Shown here: positions 36,701-43,404 of the stretch, in pieces
How the letters are laid out: each line of letters starts with the position of its first letter
Numbering within the stretch: the first letter of the stretch is position 1
DNA from: Actinomadura nitritigenes
GTDB lineage: Bacteria > Actinomycetota > Actinomycetes > Streptosporangiales > Streptosporangiaceae
DNA length: 64,000 nucleotides
Direction of reading: 5' to 3'
Assembly (NCBI RefSeq): GCF_017573545.1
Contig: NZ_JAGEOK010000040.1
Coordinates: forward strand, 21,970-85,969
Program-made: the position numbers and the translations under genes
The notes under the pieces: model-generated
Database searches by the model: none
The model's input: the letters and a program-made list of their open reading frames with translations, nothing else
What the model was told of the DNA's origin: nothing

Positions 36701-39700
36701 CAACCGCGGGAACCGGGGCGAGGACTTCGAGCCCAGCGACAGCTGGCGCCGGTCGTTCGAGGCGCACCTGCACTCCCAGCACCGGGCCGGGCACTCGATC
36801 GACCGGGTCGACTTCTTCCCCGAGCCGAACGGCGACCGGGTCACGCCCGAGGTCGTCCACGTCCGCTGGACGGAGACGGTCCCGAGCCCCGTCCCAGGCG
36901 GGGAGCCCACGGTCTACACGCACTACCGGAGCTACCACAACCTGGAGCCGAGCCTTCGGACCGTCGGTTCCGGGGGCGACCCCGTTCCCCCGGGAAGCGA
37001 CGGCTCCCACTCTCCGGCACAGCCCGGCGGGTCGGACGCGCCGCAGCCCCGCATGCGCGCCCCGCGCCCCGAACCGGGCGACCAACGCGTCGCCCCCCAT
37101 GACACCCCCGCGTCCCCGGAACCGCGCACGGCCGACCCGTCCGGCGCCGAGCCGCGCACCGGCGAACCAAGCACGACCGAGCCACCCGCGAGCGAGCCCC
37201 GCACGACCGAACCGTCCGGGACCGAACCGTCCGCGACCGAGCCCCGCACGGACGACCCGTCCGCCGACGAGCCGCGCACGGCCGACCCGTCGGGCGCCGA
37301 GCCGCGCACCGGCGAACCAAGCACGACCGAGCCACCCGAAACCGAGCCCCGCACGACCGAACCGTCCGGGACCGAACCGTCCGCGACCGAGCCCCGCACG
37401 GACGACCCGTCCGCCGACGAGCCGCGCACCGGCGACCCGTCCAGCACCGAGCCGCACAACGGCGAGCCGCGGACCAGCGACCCGGCCGCCGCCGAGCCCG
37501 GTCCGGAGGCCGCCCGGCCGGAGGGACGGCCTGGCGACGCCGCCGGCCGACCCGACTCCGAGGCCGCGCGCCCGCCCGCCGACACGGCAGGGACACCGGG
37601 CACGACGGGGACGCCGGAGGCGGCGCGTCCGGACGCCCGTTCGCATTACGGCTGGTACGAGTCGGAGGCGCCGAGCACCGCACCGAGGCCGGAGGCGGGC
37701 GCCGGGTCCACCGGGCCGTCGTCCACGGTCGGCCCGCCGCGTCCGCGCGGCGCGGAGCCGGAGCCGGGCGGGAACGCCCCGAGGACGGAGGGCCCAGCCG
37801 GAACGGCGAACCGGGCACCGGAGACGGCACGTCCCGGAGAGACCGCCGCGCCGCGCGGCGAGACCACGCCGCCCGGCGGCGAAGGCGCCCGTCCGGAGCA
37901 CGAGGACGCGCCGTCCACCGCCGGGACGGGACGCGGCGAGGACCCGGTGCGGCTGGAGAACGAGCCGTCCGGCGCCGGGCCCGCGCCGCAGCCGGACGCG
38001 CAGCCGAGGTCGCGGGCCGCGGAGCCTGAGGGCGAGCGGCCCCGCACGGCCGATCCGGAGCTGATGCGCCGGATCCAGGAGAACGAGCAGCTCCGGCAGA
38101 TCGTCGACCAGGCGCGCGACACCGTGGTCAACGACCGCGGCGACCGGCTCGGCGACCTGCTGGACGACGACCTGCGGACCCGGCTGCCGAATCATCCGGA
38201 GCTGGCGCGGATCATCGAGGGGAACGGGCCTCCGCCACTGACCCGGGCCGAGCAGGCGATCCACGACTCGCTGCTGGCGAGGCCGCGGACGCTGCACAGC
38301 CTGCTGACGCACCCCGAGGCCGTCCACATCCTGGAGGAGTCGATCCGGGAGGTGAACGAGCGGGGTCCCGACGCGGTCCTGGCCGAGGGGCCCGCCAAGC
38401 CCGTCCGGACGCCGCTGGAGGACTGGCAGACGCAGATCAGCGACCGGGTCATCGCCGAGATCGGCACGTCGAAGGCGCCGGGCCAGCCGGGGTTCGACCA
38501 CGAGGCGCTGGACGCCGAGCGGGCGAGGGCCGGTGAGGGCCGGCCGGTGCCGAAGGACAGCCCGCTGGTCAACGACTACCTCGACGACCTGTACCGGGCG
38601 GCCGAGGAGCAGCGGGGCACGCTGCACGACGTCCTGCGCGACCTGGCGAACGAGCCCGAGGACGCGAAGATGCGGCCGGGCGCCAAGGACCGGGTGCGCG
38701 CCCTCGACAAGATCATCAACGAGAACAACGGCGACGCGTCCACGCTGAACGACCTGCTGGGCGGCAAGGTCCAGTTCGACAGCGTCGCGGACCTGTACCG
38801 CGCGCTGGACCGCGTCCAGGACGTCACGCGGCGGCACGGCGTCGACGTCGTCTCGATCAAGGACCGGCTGCGCAGCCCGCAGCCGAGCGGCTACCGCGAC
38901 ATCCGGATGACGGTCCGGATGCCGAACGGGCACATCGGCGAGCTGCGCCTGCACCTGCGGTCGTTCGACGCCGTCGCCGACCACGAGCACTCGCTGTACG
39001 AGGTCTCGCGGGACCTGCCGAACGTCGCCGACGAGCAGGCCGCGCGCGGTGAGCGCGAGCCGGGGCTGACGAACGAGGAGCAGGCCGTCGTGGAGGCGGT
39101 GAACCGGCGCCTCAACGAGCAGTTCAAGGACGCCCTGGACCAGGCGCTGCCGCCGCATCTGCGCAGCACGCCCGGGGAGGGGCCGCCGGAACCGCAGCAC
39201 CGCGACGCCGAACCGCACCCGCCGTCCGAGGGCCGTCCGCGGCCGGAGCAGGCGCCCGCGCACGGGACGCACGAGCCCGCCGAGGGCGGCCACGAGCCCG
39301 TCCACGAGGGCGAGCCGGCCCATGAGGGCGAGCACGAGCCCGCACAGCCCGGCGACACCCCGATCCCCGCGGACCTGCCGCCGCACCTGCACGACGTGTT
39401 CCGCGGCAGCGACGAGACCCCGGCGGGCCGGTCGTTCCACGACCCGTCCGACCCGGCGATGCGCGACCTGGCGCAGCGGGTCCCGGCCGACCCGCACCGG
39501 TTCGTGGTCGACGGGCACGGCGACGCGGACGGGCTGCGGCTCGGCGGCGACCGCCGGCTCGGCGTGGACGACCTCGCCGACCTGATCCGCAACGACCCGA
39601 ACTGGAACGGCCGCGAGGTGCTGCTGCTGGCCTGCCACACCGGCGACGGCGAGTTCGCCGCCCGGCTGGCCGAGCGGCTCGGCGTCCCGGTCGTGGCGCC

Positions 39701-41531
39701 GCACGGCCTGGCCTGGTCGGACGGCGACGGGAACGTGTACGCCTCGGCCGGCCACCCGGACGCGGACGGGCAGGTCCGGCCGGGCCTGCCGCCGGACGGC
39801 TCCTGGACCGCGCACCACCCGGACGGCACCACCGCGCCCGCGGGCGAGGGCGGCTACGCCCCCGGCCACCGCGGCGGCGACGACGCGCACCCGCGCGGCG
39901 ACGCGGAGGCGCGCGGGCTGCGGGACCTGTTCCAGCGCCGCCGGAACTCCGAACCACCGGCCGGCAACGGCTGGGACGGCGGCCCGCCGCACGCCGGACA
40001 CGCGGATCCGCGCCGTCCGGCGCCCGGTCACGGCACTCCGTACACCCCTGCGGCCCGTCCGGCCACGGCGCCGGGAGCACACCCGGGCGCCCATCCCGGC
40101 ACGGACCCCCGCGTCCACCCCGGAGCAGCGCCCGCCGCCACCCCGGCCGCGCACCCCGGAGCCGCGCCCGCCGCGCACCCCGGCGCGACACCGGCCGCGC
40201 ACCCGGGCACCCACCCCGGAGGCGCCCCGGTCGCGCACGCCGGTGCCGCTCCAGGCGGTACCCCCGGTGTCCGGCCCGGCACGAACCCGGTCGCGGGACC
40301 GGGCGGGCGGCCCGCCGCTCACCCGGGGACGGCTCCGGGCGGACGTCCGGCCGCGGGGCCCGGCGTGCCACCGAACGCGCGTCCCGCCGCGCATCCGGGC
40401 ACCGCGCCCGGCGCACGCCCCGGCACGACGCCGGGCGGCCACTCCGGCGCGACGCCCAACGCCCGCCCAGGCGGCCCCTCAGGCGCACGCCCTGGCACGC
40501 ACCCCGGCACCCACCCAGGAGCGCACCCAGGCACCCACCCGGGGACGCACCCAGGCGATCACAACCCCGCCGCCGGTCACCCCCAGCCGCACCAGCCGGG
40601 TGAGCATGCGGCAGGGCAGCATCCCGGCGCGCACCATCAGGAGATCGGGCACGTCGACTCCGACACCGTCCGCCGGTTCGACAGCGACCACGACGGCGAG
40701 CTGTACGGCGAGACGCGGCTGGCGCACGTGTACCAGCAGCTCCCGCCGCACCTCCAGCAGGCGGTGCACTGGTACACGGTGCAGTCCATGCCGAACCCGC
40801 ACCTGCGGCCGGGCGCGGACGTCGGCCGGTACCTGAACCAGGTGCGGCTGGAGGAGAACTACGCGCAGCACCTGATGTACCTGAACGGCGGCCGCATGCC
40901 CGTCGACTCGCATGTGCTGAACGACATGTGGCGCCGCCCGGACCTGACGGACTACCAGCGGCAGATCGTCCAGTACGTCCTGTCGCACGAGAGCCCCGAG
41001 CTGCGGCTGCAGGAGATCTGGCGGCAGCACCAGGACCACGACCGGCTGCGCGAGTACCTCGGCGGCGACCCGACGCCGGAGGCGTTCTGGCGGCGGATCG
41101 CCGAGCTGGACCAGGCGCTGCACCAGCCGCTGCCGGAGCCGGTCGAGACGGTCCGCGGCCTGCACGACGTGTCGTTCCTGCTCGCTCCGGACGGCGCCCC
41201 GCTCGGCAACCGGGATCCGCGGATGCTGATCGGCATGACGCAGGCGGAGCCGGGCTACATGTCCACCTCGCTCGGGGTGAACCCGGCGGTGGTGGACGGC
41301 AACGCGTTCGAGTTCCGGATGCGGATGCGGCTGCCGGCGGGCGCGCACGGGCTCTGGATGGGGACCCGCAGCGCCTACCCGGACCAGCGGGAGCTGGTCC
41401 TGCCCCGCGGCACCCGGTATCGCATCACGAACGTCGTCCATACTGGGTTCACCTGGTCGCGGACCGCGGCCGGCGGCTGGGTGCAGCGGCCCACGTTCGA
41501 CATCTGGGCGGACGCGTATCCGCCCCGGTGA
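30795..41531 (+). CDS. Giant T7SS polymorphic toxin: WXG100-like export domain, zincin, NS_2 nuclease, RelA/SpoT-like, caspase-like and ADP-ribosyltransferase domains
   Basis: 3578 residues, GTG start. Residues 1-300: WXG100-like T7SS domain (EVQWLSWIVGSDWPEGDE) with hydrophobic helices. 300-1185: Gly/Ser- then Pro/Thr/Glu-rich linker. About 1186-1390: zincin, HEFGH (His1298, Glu1299, His1302) with Glu1358/1362 in HELMAEAF. About 1650-2050: Endonuclease_NS_2-like, DGGH (1944-1947), INYFPQ and TNRG. About 2430-2745: helical region and RelA/SpoT-like core (Lys2689, Asp2653, GYR 2699-2701, Glu2716). About 2850-3010: caspase/C80-like protease, His2908 and Cys2947. 3080-3280: PGTHPG repeats. About 3285-3578: R-S-E ADP-ribosyltransferase, Arg3454, STS 3490-3492, QRE 3531-3533. 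The ending domain is the probable main warhead; the proteases may release parts. Likely immunity genes follow. Confidence 0.85.
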   Translation: MGLEIPAEVQWLSWIVGSDWPEGDETAMRRCADAWRQAATSINDLVGDVTGSVNDVRGTLDAEAAEKFQKNVEQWITTDPRLLPSMADACNKLADVMDNGALDIEYAKYMFIALLIVTAIEIAMLIAAAFETFGASTAGIPAVEGAAQVTARTIFKELMEKLGEKFLGAVLKGAAFGALQGGGLDLIVQGVQIAQGNRKDVDWAKTGQATLDGAIGGAISGGIGFGAGKIPGVGDAAATPLGNMFKGMARDGVSEAVSGVAGTVATSAIHGDPLSWDAIAKGATSGAFGGAVGGGKGGLTEFDGGVPGGDPAGPNVDPTPVTTHTPSTGGGSGEGGSGGGGSDGGGSGGGSGGGGGSHVTGGGGGGGGGSHDGGGSGGGGGGSHGGGAGGSHDGGGSGGGGGNRISTLLGDSGGGGTNHGVSLASAAPEGGGGGGGAPSSGGGGSGGGLGGNPGAFSGGGAGGSDGGAPGSASSGGGPSGAVPMGGGTAPGGAPAAGGGSVPGGATPSGGGGTGSAGGSGSGSGSGSGSGAPGSGSGSAGSGGSGGPSGARPGGGAPGGTPGSPAGGGPSTGSGSSGGGSGRGRDESPSGSTSSRSPGDGTAAPGDPHTSPGDEHSVPSGGGTDPAARTETPSPTGEHTTPSPTEHAPPPGGEHAPAPDGEAPSGSRTTPPATEHTTPPAGGEQTPASGGERTPTTGNEAPTGSRTTPPAGGEHTPTSGTAPTGGNTTPPASGSGTTPAGGTPSGTSTRSGDHGTATTGGGAPTSGGGSAPEGGGGSAPGDSGGSEATGGGSDPADGGSADGGDPSAPEGADAPPTSTAGSPDAKDGGRATADLPDAMAAPDHGGSDGSSGQPGVIAGVPMPMGGMGGGGSAVRGGDAAAGSGGGGTRVRTTTPSSGSGRPETTSRSPQEPGSRVPKPSRPGDGHGAAPGENGPQPTHEAPSGAGTENAPPPHEQTPPAQEGATPPAEHAPAGTENTRPAPDAPSGDEGGRPAPERPLTDDNSPADPAEHPIQNLDDQGVVRPGDPQGDAGPEPERTPSGDEGGQAAPERPLTDGNGPADPAERPIQDVDDQGVVRGDAPETTGEPAPGEGGPSRENGASSPRDGEPGDAPRRQGPESGAPEEHPKQAGTPGEHEQPEGSAPRDGQSDDGTGDHGGDDQGADDASGDHDGGDSSHDLADAEHEAREILSQFGDDAPAVDFTSRPIDPAAAAEINRALGRLAADYPGTMRQLNRIETTAMPPNESDTLAYARTGGPDQGIYINDDAFGDNAERNAEGADEEADGYTVPGGGSTEGVFTHEFGHQLGQRLLNDPVMRAELNRAISDALGVPYDATRPHDPAMKSRIENALSQYGATNPHELMAEAFTEHRLAENPRDLARAVGDVMDRHFRGEAPASTPSANDGGAPGNRVSHDGTPGTDRGTPEGAPRTGDGTTDPSTAPHDRGTGEGTPRHDDGQMRPDEGRPRTTETEPPGSETPPRHDSGQLPSDDGRPHESGPPRRDGGELPPGEHRPAGGETGPRPDEGRPRSNETEPRPDDGRPRTNETEPGRGEAPPRHDGGELTPGERRPAGETEPHPGERTPGRPGEGEDGPQFRRSRPGEEGSDPAGGDGSTPPPDSPSGTSADEPGGPRMPHQQAEWDPPRHTDDRSIDLDPTQRIVDVGPLQPNSRYTVHEVGPDGRRTPRSVAYTDGDGEVSHVTNYTSDEPGARVVPPNDNVDVTRPEPGVTHRIDLGHVNPHVFTGEENAHGQGSAPSATRFEPPADAAPHQWPGRYDPSADGPFSNQPDLPRNSRIEVTGPDGKLHGVFWTDGEGNVTHVRTWYGDKTRGFNPELGDSTRTTAQGVPKPNTHYLIEPHDRFEVDNPTRLDPPDAARHGDFTDNGVEPGTFMYHTDEHGQADAASGRPEYDAGRKQRNEGVQTNVGHIGGGSPPTAPSSHPGEYRGGSFDGGHIFPHEGRGPGERINYFPQESKTNRGNRGEDFEPSDSWRRSFEAHLHSQHRAGHSIDRVDFFPEPNGDRVTPEVVHVRWTETVPSPVPGGEPTVYTHYRSYHNLEPSLRTVGSGGDPVPPGSDGSHSPAQPGGSDAPQPRMRAPRPEPGDQRVAPHDTPASPEPRTADPSGAEPRTGEPSTTEPPASEPRTTEPSGTEPSATEPRTDDPSADEPRTADPSGAEPRTGEPSTTEPPETEPRTTEPSGTEPSATEPRTDDPSADEPRTGDPSSTEPHNGEPRTSDPAAAEPGPEAARPEGRPGDAAGRPDSEAARPPADTAGTPGTTGTPEAARPDARSHYGWYESEAPSTAPRPEAGAGSTGPSSTVGPPRPRGAEPEPGGNAPRTEGPAGTANRAPETARPGETAAPRGETTPPGGEGARPEHEDAPSTAGTGRGEDPVRLENEPSGAGPAPQPDAQPRSRAAEPEGERPRTADPELMRRIQENEQLRQIVDQARDTVVNDRGDRLGDLLDDDLRTRLPNHPELARIIEGNGPPPLTRAEQAIHDSLLARPRTLHSLLTHPEAVHILEESIREVNERGPDAVLAEGPAKPVRTPLEDWQTQISDRVIAEIGTSKAPGQPGFDHEALDAERARAGEGRPVPKDSPLVNDYLDDLYRAAEEQRGTLHDVLRDLANEPEDAKMRPGAKDRVRALDKIINENNGDASTLNDLLGGKVQFDSVADLYRALDRVQDVTRRHGVDVVSIKDRLRSPQPSGYRDIRMTVRMPNGHIGELRLHLRSFDAVADHEHSLYEVSRDLPNVADEQAARGEREPGLTNEEQAVVEAVNRRLNEQFKDALDQALPPHLRSTPGEGPPEPQHRDAEPHPPSEGRPRPEQAPAHGTHEPAEGGHEPVHEGEPAHEGEHEPAQPGDTPIPADLPPHLHDVFRGSDETPAGRSFHDPSDPAMRDLAQRVPADPHRFVVDGHGDADGLRLGGDRRLGVDDLADLIRNDPNWNGREVLLLACHTGDGEFAARLAERLGVPVVAPHGLAWSDGDGNVYASAGHPDADGQVRPGLPPDGSWTAHHPDGTTAPAGEGGYAPGHRGGDDAHPRGDAEARGLRDLFQRRRNSEPPAGNGWDGGPPHAGHADPRRPAPGHGTPYTPAARPATAPGAHPGAHPGTDPRVHPGAAPAATPAAHPGAAPAAHPGATPAAHPGTHPGGAPVAHAGAAPGGTPGVRPGTNPVAGPGGRPAAHPGTAPGGRPAAGPGVPPNARPAAHPGTAPGARPGTTPGGHSGATPNARPGGPSGARPGTHPGTHPGAHPGTHPGTHPGDHNPAAGHPQPHQPGEHAAGQHPGAHHQEIGHVDSDTVRRFDSDHDGELYGETRLAHVYQQLPPHLQQAVHWYTVQSMPNPHLRPGADVGRYLNQVRLEENYAQHLMYLNGGRMPVDSHVLNDMWRRPDLTDYQRQIVQYVLSHESPELRLQEIWRQHQDHDRLREYLGGDPTPEAFWRRIAELDQALHQPLPEPVETVRGLHDVSFLLAPDGAPLGNRDPRMLIGMTQAEPGYMSTSLGVNPAVVDGNAFEFRMRMRLPAGAHGLWMGTRSAYPDQRELVLPRGTRYRITNVVHTGFTWSRTAAGGWVQRPTFDIWADAYPPR
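31780..32560 (+). repeat. Gly/Ser-rich low-complexity coding region
   Basis: Reiterated GGC, GGCGGCTCC and related triplets encode GGGGSHDGGGSGGGG-type sequence, about residues 330-590 of the giant toxin. It is a flexible linker between the export domain and the first enzyme-like domain. Confidence 0.9.
33747..34035 (+). repeat. Imperfect 162-bp tandem repeat (54 residues) in the toxin linker
   Basis: The segment starting at 33747 (PSGDEGG, PERPLTD, DDQGVV) recurs at 33909 with the same order of motifs, a 162-bp offset; the second copy is incomplete after GVV. It lies in the acidic Pro-rich linker before the zincin domain. Confidence 0.8.
37124..37423 (+). repeat. Near-perfect 150-bp tandem duplication in the toxin linker
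   Basis: Two units begin at 37124 and 37274 and differ at only a few bases; each encodes 50 residues of EPRT/TEPS-type sequence. A shorter related stretch follows. High nucleotide identity argues for a recent duplication. Confidence 0.9.
40060..40560 (+). repeat. PGxHPG/PGARPG coding repeat
   Basis: Short units such as CACCCGGGC encode PGTHPG, PGAAPAAHPG and PGARPG runs over about 165 residues, a collagen-like His/Pro/Gly-rich linker just before the ADP-ribosyltransferase domain. Confidence 0.9.
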
Positions 41532-41609
41532 CGCCGCGCGAAGGGAACGCGGCGCGGCCGGGACGCCGCGCCGAGGGGACGCCACGCAGATTCGGAAGGG
41601 ACAGATGCC

Positions 41610-42524
41610 ATGAGCACCCCGCCTGACCCGGGCGGTAGCAGCGGGTTCCCGGGCATGCCCTGGCCTCCCGACCCTTCGCGGCCGCTGCCGTCCCCGGGCG
41701 CCGCCCACGACCCGCTCGACCTGCCGCCGCCGCCGGCGCCGCAGGGGGAGCCGCTCCCGCCGCGGGAGAGCTACGAGCGCTCCACCCGGCAGCGGGTCCT
41801 CTACCTGCCGGTCATGGCCGGCGGCGACCTCCTCGGCTACCTGTGGGCCGCCGAGAGCAACACCAACGCGTGCGGGTTCATCCGCAACCTGGCGTTGTTC
41901 GAGCGGAGCCTGGACGCGTCGTCGCTGTGGAACCGGCGGCTGGACCAGTCGTACGACGAGGGGCTGCCCGCGCAGGACGCGGTGCGCCGGTGGCGCGGCG
42001 CCCCGGAGGACCCGGAGGGCGGCGCGATCCCGGCGGACGCGCAGGAGCAGTGGGCCCCGGGCCTGACCGAGCTCGGCACGTCGCTGAACCCGGACGCCCC
42101 GCGCTCGCCCGGCCCGCTCGTCCAGGACGGCCTGTACCCGGACGGGACGCCGGCGGACCGGTCGAAGGGCTGGGGCCCGCTGGTCAGCGCCCCGATGCCG
42201 GCGTACCCGGAGGAGACGGCCGGGCCGGTCGTGCACCTGCCGGTGGTGCTGGGCGGGAACCTCGTCGGGTACGTGTGGGCGGCGGTGTCCGGCGACGCGG
42301 CCGGCTACCTGCGGCGCGTCCCGGCGGGCCGGGCCGGGGAGATCGCGACCGGGCTGTGGAAGGCCCGCCTGTCGGACGCGTTCGAGGCGGGCGTCCACGC
42401 CGTCCAGGCGATCCGGGCTTTCCGCGGACTGCCGGAGGACCACCTGTCCGGCACCGTGCCGGCGGACGCGGCCGAGCAGCAGGCCCCCGGCCTGGAGGAC
42501 CTGCGGCGGCTGGCCGAGCAGTGA
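41610..42524 (+). CDS. Putative immunity protein with internal duplication
   Basis: 304 residues without signal peptide or membrane segments. After a Pro-rich first ~55 residues the same ~100-residue unit occurs twice: LPVMAGGDLLGYLWAA ... GAIPADAQEQWAPGL and LPVVLGGNLVGYVWAA ... GTVPADAAEQQAPGL. I do not recognise the family. It is the first gene after the giant toxin (78 bp gap, GGAAGGG before the ATG), the usual place for the immunity protein against the C-terminal ADP-ribosyltransferase; that role is inferred from position only. Confidence 0.6.
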   Translation: MSTPPDPGGSSGFPGMPWPPDPSRPLPSPGAAHDPLDLPPPPAPQGEPLPPRESYERSTRQRVLYLPVMAGGDLLGYLWAAESNTNACGFIRNLALFERSLDASSLWNRRLDQSYDEGLPAQDAVRRWRGAPEDPEGGAIPADAQEQWAPGLTELGTSLNPDAPRSPGPLVQDGLYPDGTPADRSKGWGPLVSAPMPAYPEETAGPVVHLPVVLGGNLVGYVWAAVSGDAAGYLRRVPAGRAGEIATGLWKARLSDAFEAGVHAVQAIRAFRGLPEDHLSGTVPADAAEQQAPGLEDLRRLAEQ

Positions 42525-42603
42525 CCGGCGGCCACGACCTGGGGCGACACCGCCCTATCCTCGGAATCAACCCTCACGTTCGTCACAACGGAGATCGACT
42601 GCA

Positions 42604-43404
42604 ATGAGCCCGGCGAGGAAGACGCGACCGCGCTACTTCACCTACAACGAGCGGCCGGTCGTCTTCGTGGAGCCGCCGGGCGGCGGGCTGGACTGCGTGG
42701 CCTGCACGCCGTGGGCGGGCGATTTCGTGCGGGAGACGCGCTACTTCAGCGAGATCAACTTCAACCGCGACGCCGACATCGAAGAGCTGCCGTACGAGGA
42801 CTTCGTTCCCGCGGTGGAGATCTTCCGGGCGCGGAACGGGCTCGGCGAGGGCGCGGTCAAGGCGCTCTACGAGACCATGGACGGCCTGGAGAAGACGGCC
42901 GAGCAGGAGCGGCGCCCGCTGAGCGCCGAGGAGCGGGCGCTGATCCGTTCGATCAGCAAGCGGACCCATCCGCTGTTCGAGGAGTACCTCGGCGGCCGCG
43001 GCCTGGCGGGGACGCCGCCGCCGGTGCCCGCCGCGCTGCGGATCGCGCGGGTCTTCGACGAGGTCGGCGCGGACGGCACCCCCCGCTACGACCGGCCGGC
43101 CGTCCCGGAGCACGAGCGTGAGGCGCTGCTGCGCTACCTGCGGGAGGCGCCGATCGTGCTGGCGGCGCGCGGCTACGACACCGACCGGCTCGATCCGGCG
43201 CGTCCCGCCGAGGTGCCGCTGACGTACCACACCGACGGCACGTGGATCTGGCCCGGCGCCGTCCACTACTACCTGCGGGTGCACGGCGTGCCGCCGGAGC
43301 CCCGCCTGGTCGGGTACGCCTCCGCCGAGAACTTCCGGGTCCCGGAGGTGGACGAGGAGACCCGCGCCGAGGCCGTCGCGACCATCAACCGGCCCGCGGA
43401 ATGA
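42604..43404 (+). CDS. Hypothetical protein of the toxin-immunity cassette
   Basis: 266 residues, acidic and soluble. Recognisable stretches are RPRYFTYNERPVVFVEPP at the start, a helical middle (AVKALYETMDGLEKTAEQE), and a C-terminal TYHTDGTWIWPGAVHYYLRVHG followed by FRVPEVDEETR. I cannot name the family, but small acidic proteins of this kind are common as immunity genes in polymorphic toxin loci. GGAG lies 11 nt before the ATG, and TATCCT about 50 nt upstream may be an internal -10. The stop overlaps the next start by ATGA. Confidence 0.55.
   Translation: MSPARKTRPRYFTYNERPVVFVEPPGGGLDCVACTPWAGDFVRETRYFSEINFNRDADIEELPYEDFVPAVEIFRARNGLGEGAVKALYETMDGLEKTAEQERRPLSAEERALIRSISKRTHPLFEEYLGGRGLAGTPPPVPAALRIARVFDEVGADGTPRYDRPAVPEHEREALLRYLREAPIVLAARGYDTDRLDPARPAEVPLTYHTDGTWIWPGAVHYYLRVHGVPPEPRLVGYASAENFRVPEVDEETRAEAVATINRPAE

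Noticed and set aside
37124..37423. Tandem 150-bp units considered as a CRISPR-like array
   Set aside because: The units are adjacent, in frame and coding, with no unique spacers or cas genes nearby.
34869..40442. A 1857-codon open frame antisense to the giant toxin
   Set aside because: Its composition is the Arg/Gly/Val-rich pattern produced by reading GC-biased codons on the wrong strand, and the plus strand shows clear domains and motifs.
40060..40560. Short PGxHPG-coding repeats considered as an iteron or origin
   Set aside because: They are in frame within the toxin, imperfect at codon level and lack AT-rich sequence or DnaA boxes.
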